Counted from the first letter of the stretch, positions 11,149 through 23,151 are shown. The stretch is DNA of 64,000 nucleotides from Yponomeuta sedellus (GCA_934045075.1 OW203747.1:8762357-8826356); one strand, 5' to 3'. Notes: generated by a model not told the origin, from the sequence alone. A program made the numbers and translations.

Positions 11149-11329
11149 ATACTATTTTTATTTTTAATGCACTAACCCGTGCTAAGGAACAAATTTAAAA
11201 ACCTATTTAGAGGCTAAAAATTTCACTCATGCCGGGATTCGAACCCGCAACCTCCGGCCATCCGTGCCAGCGCTCCACCAATTGAGCCAATGGGCGACTC
11301 ACTGCATCATCATAAATAGGTTTTTAAAT
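11149..11329 (-). mobile_element. SINE S1 copy with 12-bp target duplication
   Basis: Flanked by TTGTTGTTGCTT at 11137-11148 and 11330-11341. The element runs from the A-rich 3' tail (as ATACTATTTTTATTTTTAA on the plus strand) through box B and box A. It ends with a short inverted copy of its own 3' part (TAAATAGGTTTTTAAATTT), a small fold-back. Confidence 0.85.
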
Positions 11330-11394
11330 TTGTTGTTGCTTGTTGAGAGAGTGTGCACGTGCATAGACCCGTTTCACATCTCCACTCCGACTCC

Positions 11395-11515
11395 GAAAGA
11401 TTTGCTGGAAGAAATGAGCTAACAGAGATAAGCTCGCCTTTGTACATGTATTCTCTTGCGTTCTATTTTTTTTATGTGTTTTTCGTGTACAATAAAGTAT
11501 TAAGCTATCATATAT
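11395..11515 (+). mobile_element. Jockey-type LINE 3' end
   Basis: GCTGGAAGAAATGAGCT...GTACAATAAAGTATTAAG matches the family end at 9.7 and 43.1 kb in diverged form. Confidence 0.5.
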
Positions 11516-11771
11516 AAAAAAACCGCTGTTAGTTTTTACATGATCTCCAAAAAGAAGTTATGATACATAAACCTGTCTCTTAAATTCAAGATCGATCCTT
11601 CGATAGAAATAAGACCACAAAACCATCAAATCGGCGGGCCAAGATTCGATTTCCGGCATCACATTTTTTACCGGTTTGATAGCCCCCGCTGCCGGTTGTA
11701 AAAAAGCGTTCGAGGATTGCGTTCCAAAGCAAGATAATAATATTGTAATAGAGGATTTAGGTACCTACTAC

Positions 11772-11850
11772 TTGCTGCCTTGTTGGTCTAGTGGGATCAC
11801 GTCTGATTAACGTGCCGGAGGTAGGGGGTTCGATCCCCCCCCAGTGGGAA
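11772..11850 (+). repeat. tRNA-like sequence (SINE head)
   Basis: TTGGTCTAGTGGG (box A-like) and GGGGGTTCGATCCCCC (T-arm with box B) lie 30 bp apart, as in a tRNA. The acceptor ends pair poorly and it runs straight into repeat DNA, so I read it as a SINE head rather than a tRNA gene. Confidence 0.5.
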
Positions 11851-12112
11851 GGGTTGATATAGATACATTTGTACTATATCTATATCAACCCTTGTAATTA
11901 TGTCCCCACTGCTGGGGCACGGGTCTCTTCCTGTATCGCAGGAAGGTTAAGCCATACTCCACCACGGGGCCAAGTCCGGGTTGGTGAAGGATTGTAAGAC
12001 AGTGGCGGGTCTTACAGTCAGAAGCTATCAAGTCCATAAGGCCTCTGACATGGCTTATCGACTGCCATTACATGACAGCCGGCACCAACGGCTTAACGTG
12101 CCTTGCAACGTG
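11846..12112 (-). mobile_element. 5S-SINE copy, head truncated, with inverted end
   Basis: Minus-strand body and tail. The extreme 3' end GGGTTGATATAGATA is duplicated in inverse around a 9-nt spacer (11849-11893). The 5S-like head is missing beyond the CGTTAAGCCGTTGG segment. Confidence 0.7.
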
Positions 12113-12279
12113 CGTTAACGTACATTTGTACAAATGGCCTCAATCTGGGTGAATTTCCACGTCAGTTATGTCCTTAATTGGTTACCATAGCAACCCAGTT
12201 TGAGACCAGAACAGGTGATTGTGTTGTGTGGAAGTTATTAGTATTTATTATTAAATATATGTGAAGTTATAGTACCAAT

Positions 12280-12450
12280 ACCAGTTACTAGCTTTGAAGG
12301 AAAACATCGTGAGGAAAGCCAAGTTTCTAAGGTTTCAAAACCTCAATTTGAAATTACCAATGCGCGGTGGACACACGTGGTAATGAAGCCCATACTCTCT
12401 CTTTCTCTCTCTCTCTTTGAGAGAAGACCTGTGCCCTGCAGTGGAACGTT
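12280..12450 (+). mobile_element. SINE S2 tail fragment
   Basis: GAAGGAAAACATCGTGAGGA, then CCAATGCGCGGTGGACACAC, a CTCTCTTTCTCTC run, then CTGTGCCCTGCAGTGGAACG. This is the S2 body and 3' end without its tRNA-like head. Confidence 0.65.
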
Positions 12451-12744
12451 TATAGACTACATTAAAAGGAAATCAAAGAGGCAACTATGGTAATCTGGCG
12501 ACCTTGATATTATTACAACTTATAGGAAGACGTAGGTCACCGAAATCACTACAAAAAGTCGAAGGCGTTCCTATAATGAAATTTATTGCCACTCGCTGTG
12601 ATATTGTGTTTCTTTTCCAGTAGATTAATCTACTGTGGACGTTGTGGAGAGTAATAAATTTCATTTTATAGCGCGTTGAGGGTGTTAAGAGATAAGAATA
12701 ATTAAAAGCAGACAAATAGTTGAGATAATAATATCTTCTATTAT

Positions 12745-12832
12745 GCTACGGTGGCGGCGGTAGCACAGTGGGTAGAACGATGGAGTTGGAAGCGAGAGCC
12801 CCGGGTTTGATTCCGCGGGCATAACAATAAGT
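12745..12832 (+). mobile_element. SINE S2 head fragment
   Basis: GGTGGCGGCGGTAGCACAG and CCCCGGGTTTGATTCC form a tRNA-like head with A and B boxes; the body is replaced by the repeat that starts at 12835. Confidence 0.55.
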
Positions 12833-12834
12833 AT

Positions 12835-12959
12835 GTACAGTACTACACATCATAAAAGTCCCTTCGGGAATCTACGTTCGCGCAGACTAGGAAGAAGTGT
12901 AACGTACCCGAAGCTATAAGTACATTCAACATGATCTTTAAACGATACGGTTAAGGTGC
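12835..12959 (+). repeat. Dispersed repeat, copy 2
   Basis: Matches 8527-8655 over its whole length and then diverges. Same orientation, 4.3 kb apart. Confidence 0.65.
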
Positions 12960-13028
12960 CAAAATTAATGTGCCACCTTTTTGTAACATAAATTAATCGC
13001 GTAATGTTTTAAGCTTTAGATTTTGTAC

Positions 13029-13160
13029 ATACATACATAACCTCACGCCTGTATCCCAGAGGGGTAGGCAGAGACCAGGGACTGCCACTTGCCACGATCC
13101 CGACAGATCACCTTCGCTTCATCGATCATTTGAATTGTGCTGAAAAAAATTTTTCGTTTA
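13029..13160 (-). mobile_element. LINE-X 3' end with (ATGT) tail
   Basis: Minus strand ends CTACCCCTCTGGGATACAGG CGTGAGGTTATG followed by ATGTATGTATGT. The same 3' end recurs at 27.0, 28.7, 35.7 and 59.1 kb. Confidence 0.65.
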
Positions 13161-14773
13161 CGTAGTCAGAAGGCTTTAAATCGTCCGGTGACATCTTCAC
13201 TCACACTAGATACGTGAAAGGACTACTCGGATGCTGCAGTGCCTGAGACTTTGTTTCTTAAATGGACCAGGTTTTACGAGCACCTGTACCATCCCGACAG
13301 CTTAGTCGGCCTAGACCACAGGCCAAACAAGTCAATAAGTGCGAAGCCAACCAAGATGCGCGTTTCCTCACGATGTTATCTACGTGATGAGATGATTTAA
13401 ACAGCGCCCAGTGGCTCCTTCACTCATACGAAATGGGTGAAGGGACCACTCAGACGCTGCAGTGAAACCAATACGTTAAAAGAAGAAACCATTCATTCAT
13501 CACGGTTCGATCAAGGGCCAAACGACCGGACTACTTTTTTACAGATTTTTTTGTTAAAATAAATAAAATAAGGGCTTCTACTCCAGAACCGAATCTTGAA
13601 ATTTAGTAGAACGTTTCGTTTGATTGAAAATGATGGGGGATCAAAAACGTAGCTTGTTATTTATAAAGTATTGTTAGAATTTAGGTAGATTGAATTGAAA
13701 TTTAAAACTATAACGTAAAAAAATACAAAATAGCTTTTTCGTTTTGTTCGATACAGCGACACCAAGAAAGCCTTCAATGTATATTTAAACAATAAGAAAA
13801 GTATTCTTTTAAACCTATTATTATTATAAGATAACGTGAAATTTACTTCCAAAATAGGATACAATACAGTGATGGAGAGGCACTTAAAGAAGTAGATTTA
13901 AAGAGTACAGTGAACTTATATAAATAACACGGTGTAGAGTAGGCCCTTGGAAACAGGTTTCGGATCCTTGCCCTGGGAGCGAGTCCTTTGTAGACAACAG
14001 GTGTTGCCACCGATCTCTTTTTTATTGCGTCTTTTGTATTTTTATTGCTATCAGAGTGCATAAACGAGGTACTTTGGTCTAAGTGTGACACTTAGCCTCA
14101 AATTCTCGTGCTATAAAGTCAAATACTCAAACTCTATTTTTTTATTTACTATAAGAGCAAACTGTTTTCTGAATGTTAGTTTCACAATTACTAGATTATG
14201 TAATTACGCCCGATTTCCCGATAAATATAAATCGGTTAACAGCGGAGAGTATTTTTTGTATCCACTTCAACGACCTCTTTACTATGTGTTGAATGTAGAT
14301 TTAACAGATGTTAGTATACGACATGTCGGTGGTTAGACTTTTATAAAAAAAAACTATTACTTTGCGCCATACACAGAAAACTTGAAGCCCTGTAAACTAA
14401 AATAATAGGAGATTAACAGATTGTTCGTATACGAAAAATCGGGGGTTAGCTAAACTTGTATAAAAAAACTATTACTTAGGCATTCATATTATTGAAACCT
14501 GTCGGAATCTTGACATTTCAAAAAGCAAATACCTCAAGTATGGAATGTTTTATAGTTTTTCCATGTATTTTAACGTACATAAATGCATGTTTTAGGTGTT
14601 AATCTACAATTATATTATACGTTGTAAGATTGTTACTTGCTTTACAAGCCTAATAAACATAATAAAATAACATTTGACAGTTGTATGTTTGGATATGGTG
14701 CGCATGCGCGTACAAGGACAGTTTACTAGTAATTAAGTGTCAAACTAAAGCACTTATGGACTAAAATGCAACC
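13161..14773. other. Non-coding stretch
   Basis: Only short frames. Two imperfect copies of a block with GACATGTCGGTGGTTAG / AAAATCGGGGGTTAGC followed by CTTTTATAAAAAAAAACTATTACTT lie at 14310-14360 and 14430-14480. No gene recognised. Confidence 0.4.
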
Positions 14774-15069
14774 GAGTGATTGGAATCGATGAATTAAATT
14801 AAGCAACAGCAGGCGCGGTCCGGTGATGGATGTGTGACCATCCCGTGCCTGTTGATAGTGGCATTTTTTCAAGCGCTTCCGTACTTTGAATAGTATCCTA
14901 AGCCGTTGGCGCCGGCTGTCATTATATGGCAGACGTTAAACCAAATCAGAGGCCTTATGGGCGCTTGATAACTACTGACAGTAAGGCTCGCCACTGTTTT
15001 ACAGTCCTCCTCCGACCCTGACTTGGCCCCCGTGGTGGAGTATGGCCTAACCTTCCTGCATCGCATGGG
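14774..15069 (+). mobile_element. 5S-SINE copy
   Basis: Head AAATTAAGCAACAGCAGGCG and GGATGTGTGACCATCC; body and CCCCGTGGTGGAGTATGG; the 3' end is lost at the join to a LINE end. Confidence 0.8.
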
Positions 15070-15205
15070 TACATATAATTTCTTTCTTGTCTACGTCTAT
15101 GGTTGCTTGGAAGAAATTTATTTTAGTAATAAGGCCGCCCATTGTACTATATTTTCATATAATTTCTGTGACTGTAATTTCTGTGTACAATAAAGAATAT
15201 TCTAT
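15070..15205 (+). mobile_element. Jockey-type LINE 3' end
   Basis: GGTTGCTTGGAAGAAATTTA...GTACAATAAAGAATATTC, with an ATCTATCTA tail. Confidence 0.6.
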
Positions 15206-15472
15206 CTATCTACAAAGGGTTTATATCAAGTGTCAAACTAATTTTCGGAGGAGCGCACCGTTTCTTACTACACTGTGACTTTTATGAAGCTTCTTTCCCT
15301 TCGCCAGTTTATTTAGGATCGAGTCTGTGACGAAATGTCTTGGAACCGATTTCTAATAGTGTGATAATGTTTGAATGGAGGGTTGAAATTTGTAATGTAA
15401 CGCATGGTGTTCCTTTGTTGGTTTAAAGTCTAGATCTGTTTGTTTATTATCTTCTCTTATCTTCTTCGACTA

Positions 15473-15700
15473 TATTATGAAGTCCTCCCCTAATGAGCGC
15501 CATAGCGCCCTGTCTTCAGCTTGCCGCATCCAGCATCTGCCGGCCGTTTTTCGCAGATCGTCATCCCACCTGGTCGGAAAGTCGCGGCCTACACTCAAGA
15601 ACACGTTTACTCCAACGGTTGTCGGTTCTTTGCGAGATATGGCCAGTCCACTGCCACTTCAGCTCGCTGATTCTCTGAGCTATGTCGATAACTTTGGTTC
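15473..15700 (-). pseudogene. RTE-type LINE ORF2 C-terminal relic
   Basis: The minus-strand sequence matches the C-terminal region read intact at 36.6 kb (RISELQW...VLEC, GRPPTRW-like). It is truncated at 5' and broken by substitutions; the last codons run into the 3' end near 15473. Confidence 0.65.
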
Positions 15701-16074
15701 TCTGTTTGTTTATTATGTGAAAAAAATAAAAAAGCATTGTGCCTGATCAATCAAATCATCTGTGGCTGCAAGAGGATGGCAGAGGACAGAAGGAAGTGGC
15801 ATTCCTGTATACTTTTATTGCTATTATCTTAAATGTATTATGCGTCAATCTTAGTGCCACAAGCATTTTCTACCAGAACACTATTTTACGAATTACCATT
15901 TTTAGTGACCATTCCATTTTTTTTTATTTATTTATTTAAAGTAAGAAAAAAAATTTAGTTACCATTTGAAATATTTATTACTATTACTGTATTAAATCAA
16001 GAGTAATTTGTGAATAAAACCTTTTTTATTCTATTCTATTCTATTCTACTATAGTTAGAATATGCTTTGTGAGG

Positions 16075-16250
16075 GTAGTCTGAAACCTCATCAGCCGAAG
16101 ATGCGAACGGGTACCAGCCATCAGTCTTCTCGTGACCACGATGGCTGTAACGTCGTCGAAACGTCGAGGTAAAATAGCAATAAATTACTACGCGATTAAG
16201 CCCCGAAAATATTCTATGTGTGCAAGTCGCGAAAGTTTAAAATATGCTAT
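16075..16250 (+). repeat. Dispersed repeat F
   Basis: Contains GTCTTCTCGTGACCACGATG, GTCGTCGAAACGTCGAGGTA and GCGATTAAGCC, then ATATTCTATG and GTCGCGAAAGTTTAAAATAT. Shared with 21.5-21.9 kb. Class uncertain. Confidence 0.6.
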
Positions 16251-16559
16251 TCTACTATGTTGTACTATATACTATGTAACTTAGATCAGATACGTATTTA
16301 AGTTTTTCCTGTATGTACTCTCAAAATATATGGTGTGCAATAAAATACTAATAGTAATCTAATAATATTTTTATCCACACGTCTACCACAAAAAATGCAA
16401 TTCTTGAAACACCCAAATTAGTTTTGTCCGAAGTATGAGTTTTGTTTTTAATTTCTCTCATTAATATTTACATAATTTCGCTCAACCAACGTCTCGGCTG
16501 CAGTAAATCATTATCCCACATTTAATAAGCTGACTTGCCTGAAATTGTTGAAATAAGAT

Positions 16560-16720
16560 AAGTATATCTTCTTAGTAAGGATTAAGGATTCTTTATTTTC
16601 TTGATTGTATACGGTATAAAAAACATGTAAATATACCAAGTAGAAATGGCGGTTTTATTGCAAAAAGCAATTCGTTCTAGATATGGCGGGAGGTAGCTAT
16701 CAAAAAAAGTACAAATTAAA
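16560..16720 (-). mobile_element. Jockey-type LINE 3' end, diverged
   Basis: Plus strand reads GGATTCTTTATTTTCTTG...GCGGTTTTATTGCAAAAAGC, the reverse complement of the family end at 9.7 kb. Confidence 0.45.
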
Positions 16721-16854
16721 GGCGAGGTTTATTGCACTTACGAGAATTATAAAAACGAAAACTATTTTGATTTCATAAAAACAGAGGTATTGTGCTTAAA
16801 TTAATATATTCAGTGGTCTGATATTTCTTTAAAAGAACTAATAATGTATCAATA

Positions 16855-17065
16855 TTGACGACCTCTGTGGCGTGGCGGTAGCGCGTCTGCCTACCATGCA
16901 AGAGGTCCCGGGTTCGAATCCCGGCTGGGAACAAAAAAAAAACCCCAGGTCTTGGATGTTTACATGTTTGTGATGTCGTTGTTTCTGGTTCCCACGACAC
17001 AGGGTATCCTAGTGTGGGGCCAGAAGCAATGTATGTGCCAGTATGTAAATGTTATGTTATGTTAT
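16855..17065 (+). mobile_element. tRNA-derived SINE S3 copy
   Basis: Head CTGTGGCGTGGCGGTAGCGC (box A) and GGTTCGAATCCCGG (box B), resembling tRNA-Gly in overall layout. The body is CCCAGGTCTTGGATG, TTTCTGGTTCCCACGACA, GGGGCCAGAAGCAATGTATG, with an ATGTTATGTTAT tail. Confidence 0.8.
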
Positions 17066-17276
17066 AATACCGGTTTCTTGGGTACCAACCCAATAAAGAA
17101 GATAAAGTTGGTAGAAAAACTGTATTACTTAGGTATATAATTAACCTACCTAATATACCTTCATTAGCAGTTACAAATAGAGTTAGGAGTAACCTATATA
17201 AATAAGTTACTTAGTATCTATTATATTAAAAAGGTATAATAGGTACATGGAAGAAAAAAATGCTCGTAAAGCAAAC

Positions 17277-17849
17277 TTGGTGCCGGCTGTCATGTAATGG
17301 CAGCCATGTCAAAGGCCTTATGGGCAGCTTGATAACTTCTGACTGTAAGACCCGCCACTGCCTTACACACACACACACACCCTCTCACACACCCTCACAC
17401 ACACACACCCTCAAACACACACACAGACACACACACACACACACACACAACTAAACTTAGTAATTAATATTCTACTAAAACTAAAGACAACCTCTTTTTT
17501 ACATTTCATTGTATCATATAACTGAGGATGAGCACTGCTTACCCTAAGCATTGAATTTCAAATTCAATGCCCTAAGCTACAGGGTCTTATCCCTCTTTTA
17601 GGAAGCAGAGGCTCCACATCTTAGCATATTCACACATATTAATTTTATATTAAATTAAAGTGGAACTTGATGCTAAGTGTAATGTATCATCTTTATGAAT
17701 AAAAATACTTATTACTTACTTATTATTATTACTTACTTACAATCCTCCACCAACCCGGACTTGGCCCCCGTGGTGGAGTATGGCCTAACCTTCCTGCGAT
17801 GCAGGAAAAGACCCGTGCCCCAACAGTGGGGACATACAAGGGTTGATAC
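17277..17849 (+). mobile_element. 5S-SINE copy split by a LINE 3' end
   Basis: 5S-SINE body at 17277-17364 breaks off within CACTGCCTTAC and resumes at 17739 with CTTACAATCCTCCACC, so the halves join at the expected base. The intervening 375 bp start with a (CA)n tract and end in AATAAAAATAC plus TTAC/TTATT repeats, as for a LINE 3' end. The head is absent. Confidence 0.75.
17364..17450. repeat. (CA)n microsatellite
   Basis: Interrupted CA/CACACACCCT tract at the left edge of the insertion in the 5S-SINE. Confidence 0.85.
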
Positions 17850-17881
17850 CAAAGCAAACTTGAAGAGGCAGTTAAAACTTC

Positions 17882-17962
17882 TTGATCATTTAAAAACCTA
17901 TTTAGAGGCTAAAAATTTCACCCATGCCGGGATTCGAACCCGCAACCTCTGGCTATCCTTAT
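17882..17962 (-). mobile_element. SINE S1 fragment
   Basis: The 3' half only: AAAAACCTATTTAGAGGC through CCCGCAACCTCTGGCTATCC; stops inside the tRNA-like anticodon arm. Confidence 0.7.
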
Positions 17963-18511
17963 AGGCCTTCTTGATCATGCTTTAAAATACGGACAATAAT
18001 AACGTAGGTACCTATATCAAGTTGTGTGCTTGTCCTAGGTTATTCGTTAGTCTCATTTCTTTAGAACAATCAACAAATCATCATAGATTATAATTTTTTT
18101 GACTTTGAACTTTGAAAGGCTATCCTTTCAATATCAATAGAAAAAAAAGTTTGTTTACACACAGACAAAAGCTGATTCCAATTAAATGAAGAGTGTTTAA
18201 TCTGTTTACCATATGGATTTAGGCTATATCTATCAAACAGCGGCGTAAACTTAAAACCATACAGGTACCTAGGTAAATTATAAATAAAAAAAAAAACAGA
18301 CAAAATTATAACAGTTGTAAAATTAAAGTTGCTGATAACGAAATACTCTCATTAATTAAATAATACAATAAACGAAATGAAACCATACAGCTTTATGTAA
18401 ATAAAAGAAACAAATATATTATAAACTAGAAAAATAAATGTTGCTATTAATGAAAACTCTAATTAAGTAAATAATACAATAAAAAAAACGAACACAATCG
18501 TAAATACTTAC

Positions 18512-18950
18512 CATTTCACGTAATTGAGAGTGAATCCATCTGATTATGAAATTAGCCGACACACCACAGATCGTTTCATACACGAGAATCCATTAAACTC
18601 GTTAAAAGGAAAAACCACAATGTAACAAATGAAAAGCTTCAATCAACTTTGCCCAAACACTATTTTAAATTCTCTGTTCCAGCACAAAATGTCACTCGAC
18701 AAAATTTTTACCGATACTCGTTCGAAAACATTCAAAAGTCACATTTATTTTTCATAAAAAACGTAACAGTCAATATTATTTTCCCGCGAAACAAAAGACA
18801 GCAATGTTCGAACACGCTCGATCGTTCGAAATTCAAATATGGAACATGGCGTCAAAGACACGCGGAGCCCGCCAGGACACTGAAGGAGGGAAAATGCTTT
18901 TCCCGCCGGGCCGTCTAAGAGTAGTGACATTGTGACATTTGCACAGACAT
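18512..18950 (-). other. Possible untranslated first exon and promoter
   Basis: This repeat-free, locally GC-richer block ends on the minus strand in GAAATG followed by GTAAGTATTTACG, a near-consensus 5' splice donor (exon end 18512). Reading frames in it are short, so it would be mainly 5' untranslated. No downstream exon was identified; the donor could be chance. Confidence 0.25.
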
Positions 18951-20765
18951 GACAGACGCTTGAAGGGCGGCTTTAACAGGGATCACGACGACCGCCGATG
19001 GAGAAAGACTGCTTACTCTTTTTTATGATTTCATTTATAGAAGTTCATTGGCTTGCTTTACACGATTGGTGTGTGTAAACTTGGTAGTTTAAAACAATAC
19101 AGCTAATTGGCTCAATGAAGACAAATTGATCAAAAACTAGTATTGTAGTAGCGTAGTATAAACATTATTTTTTGTAACGTATTCTAATTAATCTGTGTAG
19201 AGAAAGAAACGAGTAAACGAGAAACATAATATAAAACTAGCATTTACTTATGCTTGTTAAAAACTCAAACTGAACATCAAGAACGTAATAATTTTTCCTT
19301 CACTTTTAAATTACACACTTAGCACAGAAACAGAGCCAAGAAAAAGAAACAACCACCTAAAACTAACAAGAGCCAACAAGGAAAATGGCGCATGCAATAT
19401 TTTTCAATCAAACTCGCGTTCGTAAACTTGGCATTAAAAAGTTAACATAAGCATAATCTATGATGCACATGCACTCTCGCGCCTTCTCGCTCACCCGCAC
19501 AGCCAGACGTTGCATCTGTCCCTTTTCAACACCACTGCAGTGTTTTCAATCTATAAATAGTGTTTGTGTATGTAAACTTAGCAATTTAGTGAAACGAACG
19601 GCTGAATTTTGAGCTTTCAAATGTGTGCTTTGAGTGGTTTAGGAATGATTTTAATATTGATCAAGCGCCAGATTGGATTTAGGGAAACGCATTAGTTACC
19701 CCTGCAAGTAGGTAGAGCTACTTCTATCTAAGTAATCATTGCTTTAATCTTACCTTTTACTAATGTTGGATCTCTTAGAAATAGCAGCTAAAAGCTTAGT
19801 TATTGTAGTTAAAATTGGGGCCCAATTGAAAGCATAAAAAAAGAAAGAAAAACACTTTGAAAACTATTGGTGTTATAAAAACAACATTTAGATGAGATTA
19901 GATTAGATTAGATTACTTTATTTATAATAATAGAATTACATTTCAATGTTTCATTCTACAATTAATTAAAATTTAAATTAAATGAGATACCTAAATTAAA
20001 TTACATGTCAGTTATTAATTAACTGGATAAAAAAAATCATTAATGTCGTATGGTGCCATCTCGAGAAGACTACGCTTCAGTTTTGTTTCAAACATACTAA
20101 GACTCTCGGTTTTAATAATATTGCGCGGCATTTCCCTAAAACATCCCTCAAATTCAGTTTAAATAGTGCAAAAAAAAAATTTTTTTCTCGTTTAATTCGT
20201 AACGGCGAAAACGCTATCCGCCATCTTGAAACCATCTAAAGTATGGAAACAAACATCTTTCTGCCAGAGCCAGTGGACATTGATTATTATAGGACTTACA
20301 TCAAAGTGATCTTCACATACTTAAATACACCCGAATTTCAATTGATAAAGAGTCTCTTTTGGCAAGTTTGAGCCAAGTTTTTCGAGTGTTACTTTCACTG
20401 GGTACACGAATCCACAACTTCCCGGGGGTCTTTATTGACGTGTTTTTTCATTCTCGAACAATGCAATAATGATAATAAATTGGTATATTTTGGATGTAAA
20501 TTCGATGAAATCATGGTTGCGTTGTTGTTACTTCACAATGCTCAGAGATCACTTACAGAAAATTGAATGTCAAACTTTGTAATTTTTTTGAATTCAAACC
20601 ATAAACAAAAATGGCTGACCGCGTTTTTGGCTGTTTAGGAAAATAAAGTTTTAGAATATATTTTTATGTTGCTTTTAGGTCCTCAAAAAATATACTAAAA
20701 TATTTTTTGGTCTAATGGAAGAGTTATTTACCGTTTAAGACTTACTTGAAAAGAGAGTCAAATAG
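18951..20765. other. Non-coding stretch
   Basis: No supported gene. A short (GATTA)n-like run at about 19890-19918 may be the tail of an old insertion. Otherwise AT-rich, unremarkable. Confidence 0.4.
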
Positions 20766-21105
20766 CGGATTAGGCTTCCTCACGACGTTTTCCTTCACAG
20801 GTAGCGAGTAGTATTGCTGCACAATTGTACAAAATGTAACATAACATAACATTTACATGCAGGCACATACATTGCTTCTGGCCCCACACTAGGATACCTT
20901 GTGTCATGGGTACCAGAAACAACGACATCACAAACATGTGAACATCCAAGACCTGGGGTTTTTTTTTGTACCCAGCCGGGGATCGAAACCGGTACCTCTC
21001 GCATGTAAACTTAAAAAACAAACTCTTTCGTACATGCCACGGAAATCGAACCTGGGTATTTCACTTTCGAGTCCATTGTTCTACCCACTGGCCTGCCGCC
21101 GCCGC
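20766..21105 (-). mobile_element. SINE S3 inserted into SINE S2
   Basis: S2 body (CTTCCTCACGACGTTTTCC, reverse) at 20766-20840 and S2 head at about 21004-21105 (TACATGCCACGG, GAACCTGGGTATTTC) flank an S3 copy (20841-21000, CATTGCTTCTGGCCCCACAC, box B as GGATCGAAACC). ATGTAA occurs at both edges, a likely target duplication. Confidence 0.75.
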
Positions 21106-21529
21106 TAATAATACAGTTATGCTACATAAAAAAATAAGTTAACTTACAAGAAAGTAGTGCGAACGAGGTTACCTAATTAGCCGGGACTCCCCCTCTTTAT
21201 TAAAACTCGGACCACATTCCACATTCTAGAAATAATAACATCGACGTCCCATCAACATCTACTTGAAGACGAAAGAAGAACAAAAACTTAACTATTTCAC
21301 GGGCAAGTCTATTTTAATACTTGACTACTGTGGCACATCTCCCGTCTCTGTCTACCGCCACGCCACAGGGGCCTTCTCTTTTTGACACCACTGGATAAGG
21401 CAAATACTGACGTCCTTTGAAAACTCTACTTTGAGAGTTGTTATAGAATTGACGGTTTATCTTAGAGCATTAACGAGAGGATAAAGAAAACAATTTATTA
21501 TAGTAGGTTAGTAAGATATTTTAAACTTT

Positions 21530-21920
21530 CGCGACTTGTACACATACTTAGTTAGAATATTTTCGGGGCTTAATCGCGTAGTAATTTATTGCTATATTAC
21601 CTCGTCGTTTCGACGACATTACAGTCAACGTGGTCACGAGAAGCAGTCTTCTCGTGACCACGATGACTGTAACGTCGTCATCCAGCCAGCCATCAGTATG
21701 GCTGGCACCTGTTCGCATCTTCGGCTGTTGAAGATTTCAGACTACCCTCAATCAGCCATCACAAAGCACTATTAAGGTTGCGACACACTACACTGAAAAT
21801 GTCGAACGATGTCTTCTCGTGACCACAATGACCGTAACGTCGTCGAAACGTCGAGGTAAAATAGCAATAAAGTACTATGCGATTAAGCCACAAAAATATT
21901 CTAACTAGGTTAGTAAGCTT
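21530..21920. repeat. Dispersed repeat F, inverted pair
   Basis: Two partial copies in opposite orientation; a hairpin CGTGGTCACGAGAAG / CTTCTCGTGACCACG lies at 21630-21663. Flanks match 16075-16250. Confidence 0.6.
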
Positions 21921-21989
21921 GGGCAATAGATTGGGCTTGGACAAGCTAGAAAGAGTAGAAAGAAAAACTATTTAGTCAAGTATTAAGTA

Positions 21990-22480
21990 ATTATTCGCGA
22001 TACTCATACATAGTAATATATTTAACGGGTCCAATCGTGATTATTTATTAGGTAAAACCTAATTTAGTTTCGTAAGCGTTGCGGTTGCCGTGGTCACATT
22101 ACAGTGAATTATTGTGGGTAGTCACTTTTTGTTTTTTTGCTGCTGGCCGCCACACAACACTCACTACGTCCGCGGACAGGTCCGGTCATAAAGCACGTGA
22201 TTTGTATTTACTTAGCACTGGATTCCTCATACTGAAAAGCTTGAAACCATTCTACGTTTTACCTAATAAATATTCGCGATTCGACTCGTTAAATATATTA
22301 CTATATATACCTATGCGTGAGTATCGCGAATCTTAATATAAAATTATTTAGGTAATGCTGCCAAAACGTCGGGAAATAAGGTAATTAAGTTTTACCTAAT
22401 AAGTAATCGCGATTAGACCCGTTAAATATATAAATATGTATGAATATCGCGAATCATTAAGAAATACTAAGTTAAGTTTT
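21990..22480. repeat. Dispersed repeat G cluster
   Basis: Several partial copies of GCGATACTCATACATAG / TATGAATATCGCGAATC with CTAATAAGTAATCGCGATTA, CCCGTTAAATATAT and a GCCGTGGTCACATTACAGTG part. Also seen at 25.2 and 62.0 kb. It resembles repeat F in layout (a CGTTTCG / GTGGTCAC core). Confidence 0.55.
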
Positions 22481-22796
22481 ATTTTTTTGTTTTTATTAAT
22501 TATTTTCAATATTTATTTTATTTGTATGTACAAAATCAGCATGTTATCTTATACAAATTACTAACACTACTCTACTCTACACTAATTAGGTAATACTAGT
22601 TTTACATAGGTTAAGTACCAACAGAGAAGTTTCAATTATGTAACCACTAATAGAGTAAATCCGCACCGGATACATGTGATTGGTCATTTACCAGGTGACA
22701 CGGCTACTGTATTGATGGATTTAATACAAAATTAAAAAGATATATATTTAAAGGGAGTATACACACATATACACGAACAGTTACGAACAATATATT

Positions 22797-23045
22797 TTTA
22801 AAAACCTATTTAGAGGCTAAAAATTCCACCCATGCCAGGATTCGAACCCGCGACCGTAATACAGATAATATTGTAAAGAGGTTCGAAACACTGATGCCGA
22901 TGATTCGCCCATTAGCTCAGTTGGAAAGAGCGCTGGCAAGGATAGCCAGAGGTCGCGTGTTCGAATCCCGGCCTGGGTGGAATTTTTAGCCTCTAAATTG
23001 GTTTTTAAAATTGTCCTTAGCATGGGTTAGTGCATTAAACATAGT
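22797..23045 (+). mobile_element. SINE S1 fold-back copy
   Basis: A sense copy (22854-23045: GTAATACAGATAATATTG, ATTAGCTCAGTTGG, GTTCGAATCCCGG, CCTTAGCATGGG, tail ATTAAACATAGTATG) is preceded by an inverted copy of its own 3' part (22797-22853). The pair can form a stem of about 55 bp. Confidence 0.8.
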
Positions 23046-23151
23046 ATGATTATATTTTTATTTCAATAAAAATCTTTCATTCATTTATTCTTTCAAAACA
23101 TTCTTTTAGGAATTAGGAAATAGCTAGAGGTTTGAGCTAGAGATCAACTAC

